Source of the DNA: Paraconiothyrium sp. Pb-2020
Lineage: Eukaryota > Ascomycota > Dothideomycetes > Pleosporales > Didymosphaeriaceae
Length of the DNA stretch: 64,000 bases
Reading direction: 5' to 3'
Assembly: GCA_022419385.1 (NCBI GenBank)
Contig: JAJUBI010000003.1
Span: 3,720,001 to 3,784,000 of the forward strand
Of the stretch, positions 33,985 to 45,900 are shown one piece after another. Position 1 is the first letter of the stretch. Every line of letters begins with the position of its first letter. Below the pieces are notes generated by a model that worked only from the letters and a program-made list of their open reading frames with translations, was not told where the DNA came from and did no database searches. A program made the position numbers and the translations under genes.

Positions 33985-35636
33985 TTATGCCTTTAGCTCG
34001 CTCTTGCCATGATCAACAGACGTAGCAGGTTCTTCTACATCGTAGGCCTTTTGTCGCGCCTCTTCCAGATTGAGTTGGGTTCCGCTCGGATTGAACACTA
34101 CATAGTGAAATCAGCGGAGTCGCTCATAAAGGTAAACCTATGCACTTACGTAGTTCCATTTCCTCGAGAGATCGACCCTTGGTCTCTTTGATGAAGAACC
34201 AGGTGTACGCGATCAGCGAGCAATTGAAGATAGCAAACATCAAGAAGGTCTTCCATCCGAGGTTGTTGATGGCATGTGGAGTGATCTGACTAAAGACAAA
34301 GTTGAACAGCCATTGTGTGGCAGTGCCGGTTGCAATAGCACCTTCGCGGATACGGGTAGGAAAGATCTCGCTCATATAGAGCCCTAGCAATGTTAAAATC
34401 ATAGTCAGGGGTGGAGACGGAGACTCACATGGTACAGGACCCCAAGAGATGTTGTATACCATCGCCTCGATATAGATCATACCAATGGCAGCACTTGCAG
34501 ATCTAGTCAGGCCAGCTTTACCGGTCGGGGGTTCAGTCGCGGTGATAATAGCAACAATAAGCATGAGGATAGCCATGAGGAAGGCACCATTTAGCAATGC
34601 CCAACGGCGTCCAATGCGCTCCACAAGGAAGAGCAGGAAGAAGAAGCATGCAACGACCTTGCACAGCCCAAAGAAGCCGCTCATGAAGACTGCGTTGTCT
34701 CCGGCACCGACTGCAGCGAAAAATTGTGGTGCAAAATAGGCCAAGGATGTGTTTCCAGTAAGCTGAACTCCGATTTGTAGCGTGATGACCAGGATGATGC
34801 GCCATCTGTTCGTTGGAAGAGTGTATTCCTTCCAGGTGACTCCCTGGGTCAATCGGTCTTCTTCCGCAATGCCAGCGTTGATTTCGTTCATTTCCGCTTG
34901 GATCTCCTGGTCGTATTCGCCGCCTCGGACCCAAATTAAGGATTTCAACGCCTCGTCATGGCGCCCGACCTTTGCCAACCATCGCGTGGACTCTTTTGTG
35001 AACAGCATTCCCAAGCCAAGAAGCCCACCGAACAGCAACTGAAGGCCCACAGGGATGCGCCATTGTCTGGTGGATGGTTCCATTTTGGTAGCACCGTATG
35101 TAACCCAGTAACTTGTAAACACTCCCAGAGTGAAACAACCTTGGAATAGGGAGCCAAGTTGGCCTCTCATGTGCTTGGGAGCCATCTCGGCAGAATACAT
35201 GGGGATGATGGTAGTGGCAATGCCGACGCCGAACCCAGATATCGTTCGACCGGCGTACCAACATCCTACATTGTTGCCAGGGAAGAAAAGCTGGAGCAGA
35301 GCGCCAACCTCAAATACGAGCGAGGCCAAGGCTATGGACCAGCGGCGTCCGAAACGAGCTGTAAAGGGCCATACGAGGAAACACGCAAAGAATGCTGTGG
35401 AAAGTCAATGTCTGATTGATGTGAAAGCAACTGTGCTTACCTCCAGCCTGCAGAAGACTAGCCGAGTTCGAGCTTATCTGTGTCTTGTTTGCAGCGGTAA
35501 AGCCCATATCCCGCTGGAAGCTCTTCAGGGTGAGTACAGCGCCTACAATGCCCGTGTCATAGGCGAAGAGGAAAGACCCTATGCAGCTCAGGACCACCAG
35601 GTAAGTGGCCCGGAAGGCGCCCAAACGCTTGCCCAT
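33985..35636 (-). CDS. MFS sugar transporter (sugar porter family)
   Basis: Exons 35636-35441, 35394-34429, 34383-34150 and 34097-33985 encode 502 residues. Introns of 46, 45 and 52 nt have GT..AG ends and consistent phases. The last join gives EEMELLFNPSG, matching the usual sugar-porter C-terminal region, and the final exon is only 113 nt. Landmarks: helix 1 SFLFAYDTGIVGAVL, RFGRRWS in the loop 2-3, GRTISGFGVGIATTIIPMYSAEMAPKHMRG split over helices 4-5, KESTRWL in place of the common PESPRWL, SEIFPTRIREG in the second half and ETKGRSLEEM at the end. Twelve helices are expected in the plasma membrane. The substrate is a sugar or sugar derivative by family. It is divergent from a tandem Zn2Cys6 regulator, with 489 bases between starts, suggesting local control. 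Confidence 0.92.
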
Positions 35637-36125
35637 TATGCTGGTAGCGAAGACTGTGCAAGAAGAAGAGTGAGGTTGCAAGTCGAATGCTTATAAGTGA
35701 TCAGCACCCTCGTTTCCTGGGACAGTGGCATGCCGGGACTCGGTCGGTGAGGGTAGCAACCCGTGTTCATGGTGTGCGGGAGCTATCCGCATTGGACGAG
35801 AGCTTCAGAAGGAGGATGGGAAGGGTAGAGGCGAGAGGAGCAGCGGAGACGGGGCTTCGGCCTGAGGCACAAGGGATTGGCCGAGGCGACCAACAGCCAC
35901 GCCAGCGCTAGCCCCTGCGCCATCGCGCAATGGGCCCACATATTGACGATTACCCCAGGCTCCACCGTTCGACCGCACTCGGGACGACCTCGCGCCAAAC
36001 AGCGACTCCACGTCGCCATCGCCTCCGAGCCTCATCGTGTCGTGCCGACTCATGGCAGCCTGCTACCGCACCCACCACATCTGCGCCAGCAGCCCGGGTT
36101 GACCAGAGAGCATCGCATCCACGCC
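35637..36125. promoter_or_regulatory. shared divergent promoter of sugar transporter and Zn2Cys6 regulator
   Basis: 489 bases separate the two start codons. A shared intergenic region of this size is typical of pathway regulator/target pairs. CGG and CCG triplets occur (for example near 35736-35741 and 36095), but no clear spaced pair was singled out. Confidence 0.4.
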
Positions 36126-38383
36126 ATGCGGGCCGCGTGCGTCCAATGCCGCGTGCGCAAAGTATGTACACCGAACCTGTACCCACCCTTAACCGAGATG
36201 CCCAGCTCTCCGTGTCCATCATCCTGCAACGTTGTCGGCTGTCGGTCTTCGCTGACGCCCCGAAGGTCCGCTGCGACGGTTCAGCCCCTTGTTGTAGGCC
36301 ATGCGAACGCCTACGCTTCGACTGTTCATTCCAACAAGCCGGCGCCAACACTGCTGGTTATGCAATCCAGCTCCCGCCAAAGCGGCGAGGCACTGAGGCC
36401 TGTCTCGAGTGCCGTGCGATGAAGGCGCGTTGCTCAAGAGAATCTCCGCGGTGCAGCAATTGCCACAGGAGGAACAGAAAATGCACCTATGCGTCGACCT
36501 CGCGCTCAGCTGCCACGCCGGCCCGCCTCATCACCATCGATGGGAGCTCACGCCTGTCACCCCAAGAATCCAGTGTTGCGAGCGAGCTTGCCCCGGCTGT
36601 CTCAGTTAGCAGCGATATCACCTCCCCTTTGTCAACAATCAGTAGCGGTGCATATCTACCCGCCACAGAGTTGATTGCCAAGTATTTTGACTGCTTGGCG
36701 CCCTTGCCATCGTTTTGTTTTCTCCACAAAGAGACTGTTGTTCAGCGATGTCTGGATGCATCTATCGATCATTCCCTCAAGCTGGCCATATGCGCTCTGA
36801 CTGCAATGTTTCTGGGCCAACATCACACTCAACGTTTAGAATGGGCTCAAGAGTCTGAACGACTTATACTCGACAGATTAGAGAAACCTTCCATCTTCTT
36901 GATTCAAGCTTCCCTACTCATAATACGATTTCGAGCTGCCAACGGACAGTTCCCGCGTGCCTTTATATTGGCAGGACTTGCTGCACGATGGGCCGTGGCC
37001 CTGCGGCTCAATTACGAACACACTGGACTGGGCCCATTAGCCCAGGAGGTTCGAAGGCGTACAATATGGTCACTATATCTACTTGAGGACAGCTTTTGTG
37101 TGGGCCTGAAAGAGTTTGAACTATTGTCTCCCGAAATCATGTATTTACAGCTACCATGTGAGGACGCAGATTTTAACGAGAGTCGGCCATCGTCCACTGG
37201 CTTTCTGCAGTCTGGAAGAGGCATCGAGCCAGAAGTGCTTGGGTCTCGTGCAGCCTTCATCAAACTGGCCTTAATCAGGCGCAATATCATGCGGTATGGT
37301 ACTGACAATCTGCCCTGTGTTCAAGCTAATGTGTAACAGTTTCAATCGCCGCATATGCGCCAAGGAAATCACAAAGGCGGAGCTATTTACCTGCATCGAG
37401 CGTTATCAGAATGACCTGCTTCGTCTGCGCACGCGACTTGCGCCCAACGATCAGTATCCGCGTGCTACCCCGGAAGAATCTTCCTGGCCGCCTCAGTATG
37501 CTCTTCTTCACATGTCGTGGCACCAGTGTCATTGCGACTTGTACCGTCCGTTTTTAACCGACTACCCCGAGCTTGGGCCGCACGCGGTCCTCAATGGAAC
37601 GTCTGAACCTGACAGAGTCCTTATGAGAGATAAGTGCTTGGGGCACGCTGAGCAGATCGTGCGCGTACTTGCAGACTTCGTCCATCACAAGGAGGAGCAA
37701 CACTTGCTCGAACACGATGCGGCAGTCTGCACTTATCACGCCGCGCGACTGGTACTGTTCGGTACTTACAACGCTTCCCGTGAATCGGATTTCCCGATGG
37801 GAGTGGCTATGAATAAGGCACAAATGTGCCTTGATGTCATAAAACGATACTTCAGCTTTTCCGCTCAGCTCGAATCGATGGTAAGCGATGCCATGCAATG
37901 ACGCCGTAGCTTGCTAACGAGTACTAGCGACAAGCTCTCGAGGCAGCGATCGAACAACACAAAACTCGCTGGAAGCCCAATGGTCCTGTAGAGGGAACAC
38001 CAAGGGATCCTGATCCAGAGCCTCCTAACATCTCCAGAGATGCACACAATCGCCAGAGACTCGCAATCCACAGCTTACTCCGCCAGTCGGATTTCGTTGA
38101 CGATAGCCGCGAAGCTGCGCTCGAATCATCAACTCAGTCTGTGCCAACTGCTACATTGCCTGTAACCGCCGAACCCGCCGCCACCCCAGACGTTTCACAA
38201 AGAGTCGATTGGAACGTCCAGGATACAATATATCCGCCCTGGAATTTCATGCCCAACGATCCAACTTCATTATATGGGTTTCCTTTTGGAACTGGTATGC
38301 TTGATTTTGGGGGAAGCATGTCACAGAGTACCGATGAGTTAGGGAATCTTATTGGCAGTCTTGATGAACAGTGCATGTATTGA
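36126..38383 (+). CDS. transcription factor with two tandem Zn2Cys6 clusters and a fungal-specific regulatory domain
   Basis: Exons 36126-36161, 36266-37293, 37340-37880 and 37928-38383 encode 686 residues; phases match at all three joins. Intron 1 (GTATGT, GCTGACGC, GAAG) interrupts the first zinc cluster after Lys12. Cluster 1 uses Cys 5, 8, 15, 22, 25 and 32; cluster 2 uses Cys 58, 61, 68, 75, 78 and 85. Both fit CX2CX6CX6CX2CX6C exactly. Two complete clusters in one protein are uncommon; most family members have one. The fungal-specific transcription factor region follows (about residues 150-420; LIAKYFDCLAPLPSFCFLHK and RRRTIWSLYLLEDSF). The C-terminal 150 residues are acidic and Pro/Ser-rich, a likely activation region. 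Upstream the frame stays open, but ATG 36126 directly precedes the cluster. Context suggests control of the adjacent transporter and enzymes. Confidence 0.87.
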
Positions 38384-38650
38384 AGCGCTTGTTGTATTTA
38401 ATATCCAATACTCTTCAATCGGACAACAGATCCCAAACTACGTCAATGTATCGAGATTGGGGATGCCTTGGTACGATCTGCTTGCAGGAAAAGAGGTGGA
38501 CTGGGGGCTTTGACTGAGAGCACAGATATCCGCTTTTGGAAGTCTCCAGCAGCTTGGTCAGAGTTGAGAAACCTGGATTATCGGTAAGTCCAAATCATTT
38601 AGGGTATATGTAGGAAATCAGGTATGTATACAAATTGATGAATATAGTGC

Positions 38651-40897
38651 TCAGATCCTGCCTCTGTCCAAGAACTTCTTGGGGAGCTCGACTGTCTTTG
38701 CACGTAAGAACTCGATCGCATTCTTGCCCAACGTATCGAACTTATAGCACTGGCTGTAGCCTCTGTATCTACTGTCAGTATCATCGCACGTGGTCAGGTC
38801 AAACATGTTCTCTTACCCGTCAAGGTGGTCATGGAGCAGGAAGTGAACAGCGCGAATCCCAGGAATCTCAAATCGGTCGATAGGGTTGCCTGTGTACTCC
38901 TGCGGACCCAGCAGGTTCTTGATACGATCTACAGTCAAGAAGCTCTGTAGCCATTCATACTCGTCGTCTTGACGCGCAATGAAGCCGATGTTGCAATCGC
39001 TGGCTTTGTCTCCGCTCTGTTGCGAAAAGTCAGCAAGCTACTCCACCTTCAACGGTCGGTCATGGTCTTACCCTCCCAGCCACAATGTAGCCCAAAGGCG
39101 CTAGAACAGTCTCACCAAACGAATCGAGCGGTACAGGATTGCTGGTTTCGTACGACTGCTGTCTCCTTGGATACTCCCTGGTCACAGCTGGCGGGGGAAG
39201 CTCCCACGTCTTCTGAGGTTCAAATGTGTTGTGCACCGTCACGCCAAGTTCGGACTGCGGCATCAGTGATACCCAGTACTCATAGAATGGCTTGGGGACA
39301 ACTTGACGCAGGTCGTTGCTTAGAGAAGCACCCTCAATGATAGTTAGCGTACGAGAAGTCAAGTCTGAGGGCTCCATACGGGTGCACTTTGCAGGAACGT
39401 CTCTAGAACCCAGCGGTTGAACCCATTTGGCACATCTGGTCGCAGCAGTTCTGGATCTCGCGTTTGTGCAAATATCCGCAAATCTATAGTCGCAAAGTCT
39501 TGTGTCGGTGCGCCGTCGCATAGCGAAGAACCCATTTGCTGGAACTTGAGCTTCGTGAAACGAGAGATGTCGTCGCCAATGGTGTAGAGAATCTGATCTT
39601 TCGTGATCTGGATCTTCTCGTCGATGTCGAGGCCACACAACCATATATGCCACTCCGCTTGAAAACCACCTGGGAGCGTAATTCCTACTTTTGTTGTTGG
39701 AGGAGGCGGAAGACCTTTGACTCCAGTCACACGAACCAATTCCTCGCCAATTTGTTCCATTTTGATATCAGTAAGATCTGCAACTACATCGCAGTTGTAG
39801 TATAGCCTGAGTACTGTAAGCGACATAATAGGGGGTTCGAAGAGCGTTTGCTTACGGTCCCTGTATCTCGTAGAGAAGCTGTGAGGCGCATGACCGCACC
39901 GTAACGCAACCGCCAGTGTCCTTCTCTTTTGAAATATTGAAAGAGCCGTCGGCTTCGATCTCCGCTATAGGGAAGCCCATATTGACGTGTTTTCCAGACT
40001 GGAAGAAGTCAAATATAAGTTTTGCGAGAGGTCAAACGTAATAAGTAGTGGGACTTGAAGTTCAAGTTGACTTGCCTTTATTAGATCTTTGAACTCGGAG
40101 TAGAAACCTCCCGTGACGTATGAGCCACATTCAATGAGATGGCCGGCAACCAGCGCGCCAGCGAGCTCGTCAAATTGATCATTGCTCCAATCATGCCACC
40201 AACTGATCTTGAGTTAATATCGGAAGACAGGGTTTCAAAGGTTTACTTACGCTGCAACGCCAATGACAGGGGCCGCATCTGCAACCCGACCACAGAGCAC
40301 AATATCAGCTCCATCACGGAAAGCTTCTGCAATGCAAAGCCCACCAAGATAGGCTTGCGCACATATTGGGTCTGCCCCAAACTCCTCTAACGCCTTCCCG
40401 TGCATCAAGCTCTCAAACTTCTCGCCTTTCTGGATGAGCTTGCGCACCTGTGGCGTAACATCATCGCCAGAGATCCACGAGACTTTAAGGTGCCCAGCAC
40501 CACGCTCCTTTAATGTTTGCAGAACAACCTCGGTCAATAGCTCTGTGTCACTGGCACCCGCATTGACACAAATCTTTGTCTTGTTTTTGACCACGTTGTC
40601 AATACAGGGTTCAAAGCACTGCATGAACGTTTCGGCGTACATGGCTGTTTTCTTGCGCTCTTCAAGGCTCTGTTGCTTTCCTTCTCCATTCGCTTGTCGC
40701 TTGTTAGAGACTTCGGCTTGTCGTTTTGCTTTTCCAGTCCCGTGGACTACCATAGTCATTTCCGCCAGCCAGTCTCCTATGATGGCGTCGACTTCAGGAT
40801 CGCCAGCCATCCGCGTGAGTGCGAGATATCGATCGGTGAACCCGCCTGAACATCCAGCAATGCGGACGGGCCGCTTTCGATTCGTGGCTGAAGGCAT
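38651..40897 (-). CDS. AtuA / DUF1446 family protein, seven exons
   Basis: Exons 40897-40251, 40202-40076, 39998-39856, 39806-39380, 39332-39072, 39016-38817 and 38762-38651 encode 638 residues with phase kept at all six joins. Family blocks in order: RIAGCSGGFTDR near the N-terminus, ICVNAGASD, GADIVLCGRVADAAPVIG, WWHDWSNDQFDELAGALVAG, HLIECGSYVTGG, MGFPIAEIEADGSF, YEIQGPLYYNCDVVADL, GRSGDKASDCNIGF and IDRFEIPGIRAVHFLL. These match the acyclic terpene utilisation (AtuA-like) family; bacterial members act in citronellol/geraniol breakdown, while fungal functions are largely unknown. Intron 2 (39999-40075) has a GCAAGT donor, a GC-AG intron. Its neighbours are a Zn2Cys6 regulator (convergent 3' ends, 267 bases apart) and a divergent aldo-keto reductase. 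Confidence 0.92.
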
Positions 40898-41713
40898 GAT
40901 GTGTGATTTCTTTTTTTGCAGAAGTGATTGTAAGAACCCTAGGAAGACGGTAATTAACAGTGTCCGGCCCGAACAAGTGCAGGAAGCCGGGACAAGGAGT
41001 TCTTATAGCTTCAGGCGCCTATGAGAAGTAGTAATACGAGTCAAGTCATCTTTGCGGAAAACAACGACTGACTAAAACCATTCTCTGGATGCGGGGTCTC
41101 CGTAATCGCGACTTCTGGGCGGTGTTAACCGCGTGGATATCTATACCCGCGGCTGTTAAACCCTTCTTTCTCTAGCCATCGTACCAGCGGACTTTGACAT
41201 GAGTTGAAGTTATATGCTGAATTGAGGCCTAAATGTTGTTTAATCCTCGGAAGCAAAGACTTCTACCTAGGCTTGCAGGAGCATAGGGTTGTTCATAGAG
41301 CCCGTTCCCCCACCATCGCTCCCCGCATCAAGAAAAGGCGCTGTTAGTGGCCTTGCAACTCCAAGCCTCACGCGACCACGCGACCACACTGCGCATATCA
41401 GCAGGAGATCTGTGCAACTCTGTGTCAAGAGGGTATAATCAATTCGAGATTAACTCATCGATGTTCAGCAATCTTTTGAAGGGGCCGGAGATACCCTACG
41501 TCATCGGATAGCCCTTTGAGCTAAGTCGCATACAGCAACCGCTACGCTTGTTTTGGCAAGTTGATACGAATTCGGAATACCGCGACTTGTTCAAATCGTC
41601 CCGCCCGATTACATTGCTCTAGCTCGTATTTAAGCGTAGTTATATGCCATTCGAAGGCCTGCAATAGTACTCACCTTGATTGCATCGAGAAGAATCTCAT
41701 TACCAAGTACAAG
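40898..41713. promoter_or_regulatory. divergent promoter region of the AtuA-like and aldo-keto reductase genes
   Basis: 816 bases between two start codons on opposite strands. A TACGTCATCGG word near 41498 resembles an ATF/CREB-type TACGTCA site. No gene supported in between. Confidence 0.4.
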
Positions 41714-42986
41714 ATGACAGTCAAGAACAGAATCATTCTAGGTCGTAAGTGCAGGTCTCCGAATCATGAATATGAAGCTAATCTATCAAGTAATGACATT
41801 TGGACCGGTATCTTGCCCGTGATGGAACCTTGGACTGTAGCTAACGGAGGCAGGACATCGAATGGGGCGCCAAAACAACTTCGCTCGAGGAGTTTGGCAC
41901 TTTTCTGGATCATTTTCAGGCCGCTGGCTACAATGAAGGCGACACCGCACGCACTTACCAGAACGGTGCACAAGAACCTTTCACGGCAGCCGTCGGTTAC
42001 AAAAAGCGAGGTCTGACCGTTGCTACCAAATTGTACCCAGACTCACCCGGAAAACATGAACCGAAGGTTCTACGCGAGAACGTTGAGGAGTCGCTGAAGC
42101 AACTCCAGACAGACTGCCTCGACATCTTCTACTTGCATGCACCGGATAGAAGTGTCCCATTTGAGAAGACACTCGAAGAAGTTAACGAGCTGTATAACGA
42201 AGGCAAGATCAAGCAATTTGGGCTGAGCAACTATACCGCATTCGAAGTTGCAGAAATCGTTATAACGTGTCGTGACAAAGGATGGGTCCGACCGACCATC
42301 TACCAAGGCTGTTATAATGCCATCAGTAAGTGACACTAGTCAGAGGTGCACACGGGAGTCTAAACAGTCTCTTAGCGCGAGGGATTGAGGCCGAGCTGAT
42401 ACCTGCGTGCCGACGATACGGGCTCGATATTGTGACCTACAATGGGTAAGTAACTAAGTGAAAGCTCTGGCTCATGGAACACTAACGTAGATGCAGATTG
42501 GCAGGCGGTCTTTTTACCGGAAAATACAAACCAGGTAAAACCGATGCGCCAGGACCACTCACGTCAGTGGATCACGTCTACCGCAAACGATACATACGAG
42601 ATGGCAACTTTGATGCGCTCAGGATAATTGAGCCCGTAGTCACCGCTCATGGTCTAACGCTCATTGAAGTAGCAATGCGGTGGCTCATTCACCACAGCGA
42701 TCTCAAAATGCGGACCAAGGGTGGGAACGAGTACGTAACGTCCCATGCATTAATGCTCATGTGCATTGAGCTGACTTTACATAGTGGACTCATCATCGGA
42801 GCCAGCAGCCTTGCTCAACTGGATAACAACTTGGCCCAGCTTGACAAAGGTCCATTGCCTAAAGAGGTCATTGACGCTCTGGATGACGGGTGGCTGGCTG
42901 CAAAGGCTACAACTCAGGAATACTGGCACCTGGATCTGAAGTATACATACGATACCCAAGCAGCACTGTTTGGGAAAGGTGCTTAG
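41714..42986 (+). CDS. aldo-keto reductase, AKR7 (aflatoxin aldehyde reductase-like)
   Basis: Exons 41714-41744, 41791-41807, 41854-42325, 42376-42445, 42497-42730 and 42785-42986 encode 341 residues. Exon 2 is only 17 nt; the joins give RIILGLMTFGPD, the correct AKR7 N-terminus. The catalytic tetrad is visible as Asp46, Tyr51 (DTARTY), Lys75 (TVATKLYP) and His111 (IFYLHAPDRS). NAITRGIEAELIPACRRYGL and YNGLAGGLFTGKYKPG follow, then GLIIGASSLAQLDNN for the cofactor phosphate region, ending TTQEYWH near the C-terminus. It should reduce aldehydes or dicarbonyls with NADPH in the cytosol. The last intron (42731-42784) is 54 nt and frame-neutral; retention would insert 18 residues before the cofactor loop. 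It is divergent from the AtuA-like gene, suggesting a shared pathway. Confidence 0.93.
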
Positions 42987-45900
42987 GGCGGCCGTGTATC
43001 TGGCGAGGATTGCACAACCCCCAGTGGTTGCTGCTGGCCACCTTAGCTTGCTACAAGGAAACGATATAGAAGTTGTTCGAACACCAGCCAGTTCCAAGTG
43101 CATTTCGAAGGTCTCGCCATGGGCACGGGTAGGAGGAGACTTCATCGAACACTTTCCCATCAGATAAGCCCTTCTTCATACGATCAATATCTTCATAGTC
43201 ACCAGTCTTTGTTTCGGAAGCAACTCATCCTTAACTTTTAATTAAAGTAATGAAGATCAAACTCCGGACTATCTTTCTCCTACATAAAAAAGACTCGATA
43301 TGAGCACCCTGTCTACCAAACTCCCCCCACCAAGCAGCTCAGACTGCTAGTTTTTCTTTCAGAATGACGGTGGTTTCAATGATCTCTTCGAGGTTCATAC
43401 AGAAGACATGTCCCATTCTGCATTTCGTAGTAGGGTGAAGCAGGTAGGTTACAGTTTTCCTGCATGCAGCAAATGCTGAAGCGAATGCCAGGAAGCCAAC
43501 GTATCCAAGACGCATGGGGAAGATACCATTCCTATACAAGATGGAGAAAGCGCCTTCGACGCTCCTTTACTACCACACAGCACCACAGTCTGTTTAAAAC
43601 AACTGACCGCGTATCGATCGAAGCGTATCATGCATGAACAACACTGAGTGAACACTTGATGTGCCGTGCTCCTCCCTACCTACCTAGGTAGGTACCAGTT
43701 TACATGAGCCCAAGGGGTATCGCCATTAACAAGCTCGACTACATGCTCGAACCAACTTCTGGCACTTCATCTGACTTTATGATCTATGTTTAAAGGAGGA
43801 GATCAGACAACAACATGACTGTTTCCTAAATTGGTTATCCGAGACATCCTTATAGTTGATAGGATCGCTTCTCAAGCTGCAGATTTATCATTGCATCAGT
43901 TGGTGTGAAATCCTCTTCACTGTAGTTGCAATCTGTTTCCTAGATATTATGTCGAAACATCGCTCCTCTCATTCAAGCCTCAATCTAGATAATCCCATAA
44001 CTTATTATGCCTCACAAGACTACGTATGAGAAATGAGGAGAGCTCCCCATGGCTACGCTTAGAGCACTACATGGGATATTATGAAGCTGGTACGTAACGA
44101 TATGATAGCTGATTCCCTCGATGTCTTACCTCCCCTGAGTCTTGCAGCTACACCGTCGATAACCTGGATTGATCCAAGCCGTTGACGCAAGCACTTGAAA
44201 CACCTCCGACCTCAACAGATCATCACGTTCTAGAAAGACCGGTTCTACAGTCTACGCCACCTGTCTCGTCCCTACAGCGAAGATCTCCTACGCCCGACGC
44301 CAGGTTCCATCCTTCGTTTGCCCTGCCTGACATCGCCACGCCCCTGCCGCGGAGCAGCCAACCCGACATCATCACGCTCCCCTCGTGGCAACGAACAACC
44401 CTCGAAGAAGCAAAGATGCTCCAAACACTTACCACTTCAAGGTATCATCGAGGGTTCGAAGGATCCAAGTCCGCACGGGCCACCCACGAAGTCCGAAGCC
44501 AGGTGCTGCAACCATTGGCCCTGGCTTTCGCCTCATCACTTACGGACAGTTGTACCTGTCCTGTCGAGTCAGGAGTTTACAGATGCGGAGCGTCCGGAGG
44601 GACGATGGCGGCGTTTGCGGTAGCGGTTGCGTGACGAGTACCGCACGTGTGTTGATCCCCTTGATGCGGGCGATTCGAAGGATTCGCTGGATTGCGTGAC
44701 GGAGAGCGACGCTTGAACAGGAAGCGATATGACGATTTTCTGCTTAGCGTCATGTAGACAGTCCAGTTCCCCAGAAACGTGCAGGTCTGCGAGCCTTGGT
44801 ATCGGACATTTGGTGCATGCTGCGTGGCCTCCTCGAAGGATTCGGCGAGCGTAAGGGGACTACGCGCAGTAGTATGGCGCGTAACAAGAGCACCTTGGTA
44901 AGTACACGCGCTCGTCCAAGGTCGCTGTCTGCAAGCATGCAGGACGTAGCTGATTTCGTTTAGTGTTGTTGGCGCGTTTGATTAGGTCGGACGATCGCTA
45001 CTGATATCAACGCAACTATATCCTCACTTGGCATTAGTGATGCAAGCGCCTACCTGCTTCCTTGGACCTCGTGCTTCCCGGCATTCCAAATGCGACGGGA
45101 GATAGCAGTCGCGCTCTTGAATGATCGACTTTTGTAGATCGTTAACCTGCTGTTGAGGCTTCTCGTCTGTAGCGCATCAGGGTCGGCATTGGTGAAAAAA
45201 GCCACGCGACTACCATTGCATTAAATTTCCTTGCAGCCTTAAGAATCAGGCGGAACTTCCCTCCCGCGGTAGGCAAAGCGCTCTCGAAGCTAGGTACATC
45301 AGTAGTGACACCATCGTCAAGGCATACACCGTCTCTTGCCGCCCACCCGACTGAGCCGCCTTCGTTCCCTCAAACCAGCCGACTCATTTTCTCAACACCA
45401 TATCTGCTTCACCATCGCATCCTTCAACACTGCCTCCCTCTGTCACCAAAATTATATTCAGGCTGTTAAGGCTTGAGGCTCAATGTTTCCAGGGCCTAGT
45501 GCCGTCCCTTCCTCGGCGTAATTTGGGGTGAGCAGGGTTCCTATCCGATGCCACCAAGCTTTAGCAACGGGCCGCAGGGTTGCGGCCTGTTCCGCTTCTA
45601 GGAACATTTCCCTTTGTGAAAAACGCACAGTAAGATGCCTCGCCATCTGCTACCGTCCGCCTTTCGCAAATCATTCTAATCCACAATTGAACCACACCGG
45701 GAGCTAGAAACGTCCGCCCGCATAGGTCGCCGTCTGGCAGACGCGGTTCCACCTCACGTGCATTCGGCCCCAATTGCGTCCACCTTTGACCGGAAGAGCG
45801 CATGCGATGGGAAGATGTCGACTGATAACGCGGGCCAGCCCCGGTAGATGGGTGTTCTGTTCACAAGTTTTCGCCCCAATCAGGGAGTTAGCCCCAAGTC

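Noticed and set aside
35130..35696. 188-codon plus-strand frame
   Set aside because: Antisense to the first two exons of the sugar transporter.
44182..44634. 150-codon plus-strand frame in the gene-poor region
   Set aside because: Early part is Pro/Ser-rich and somewhat protein-like, but no domain, no start context and no extension by splicing; kept out for lack of support.
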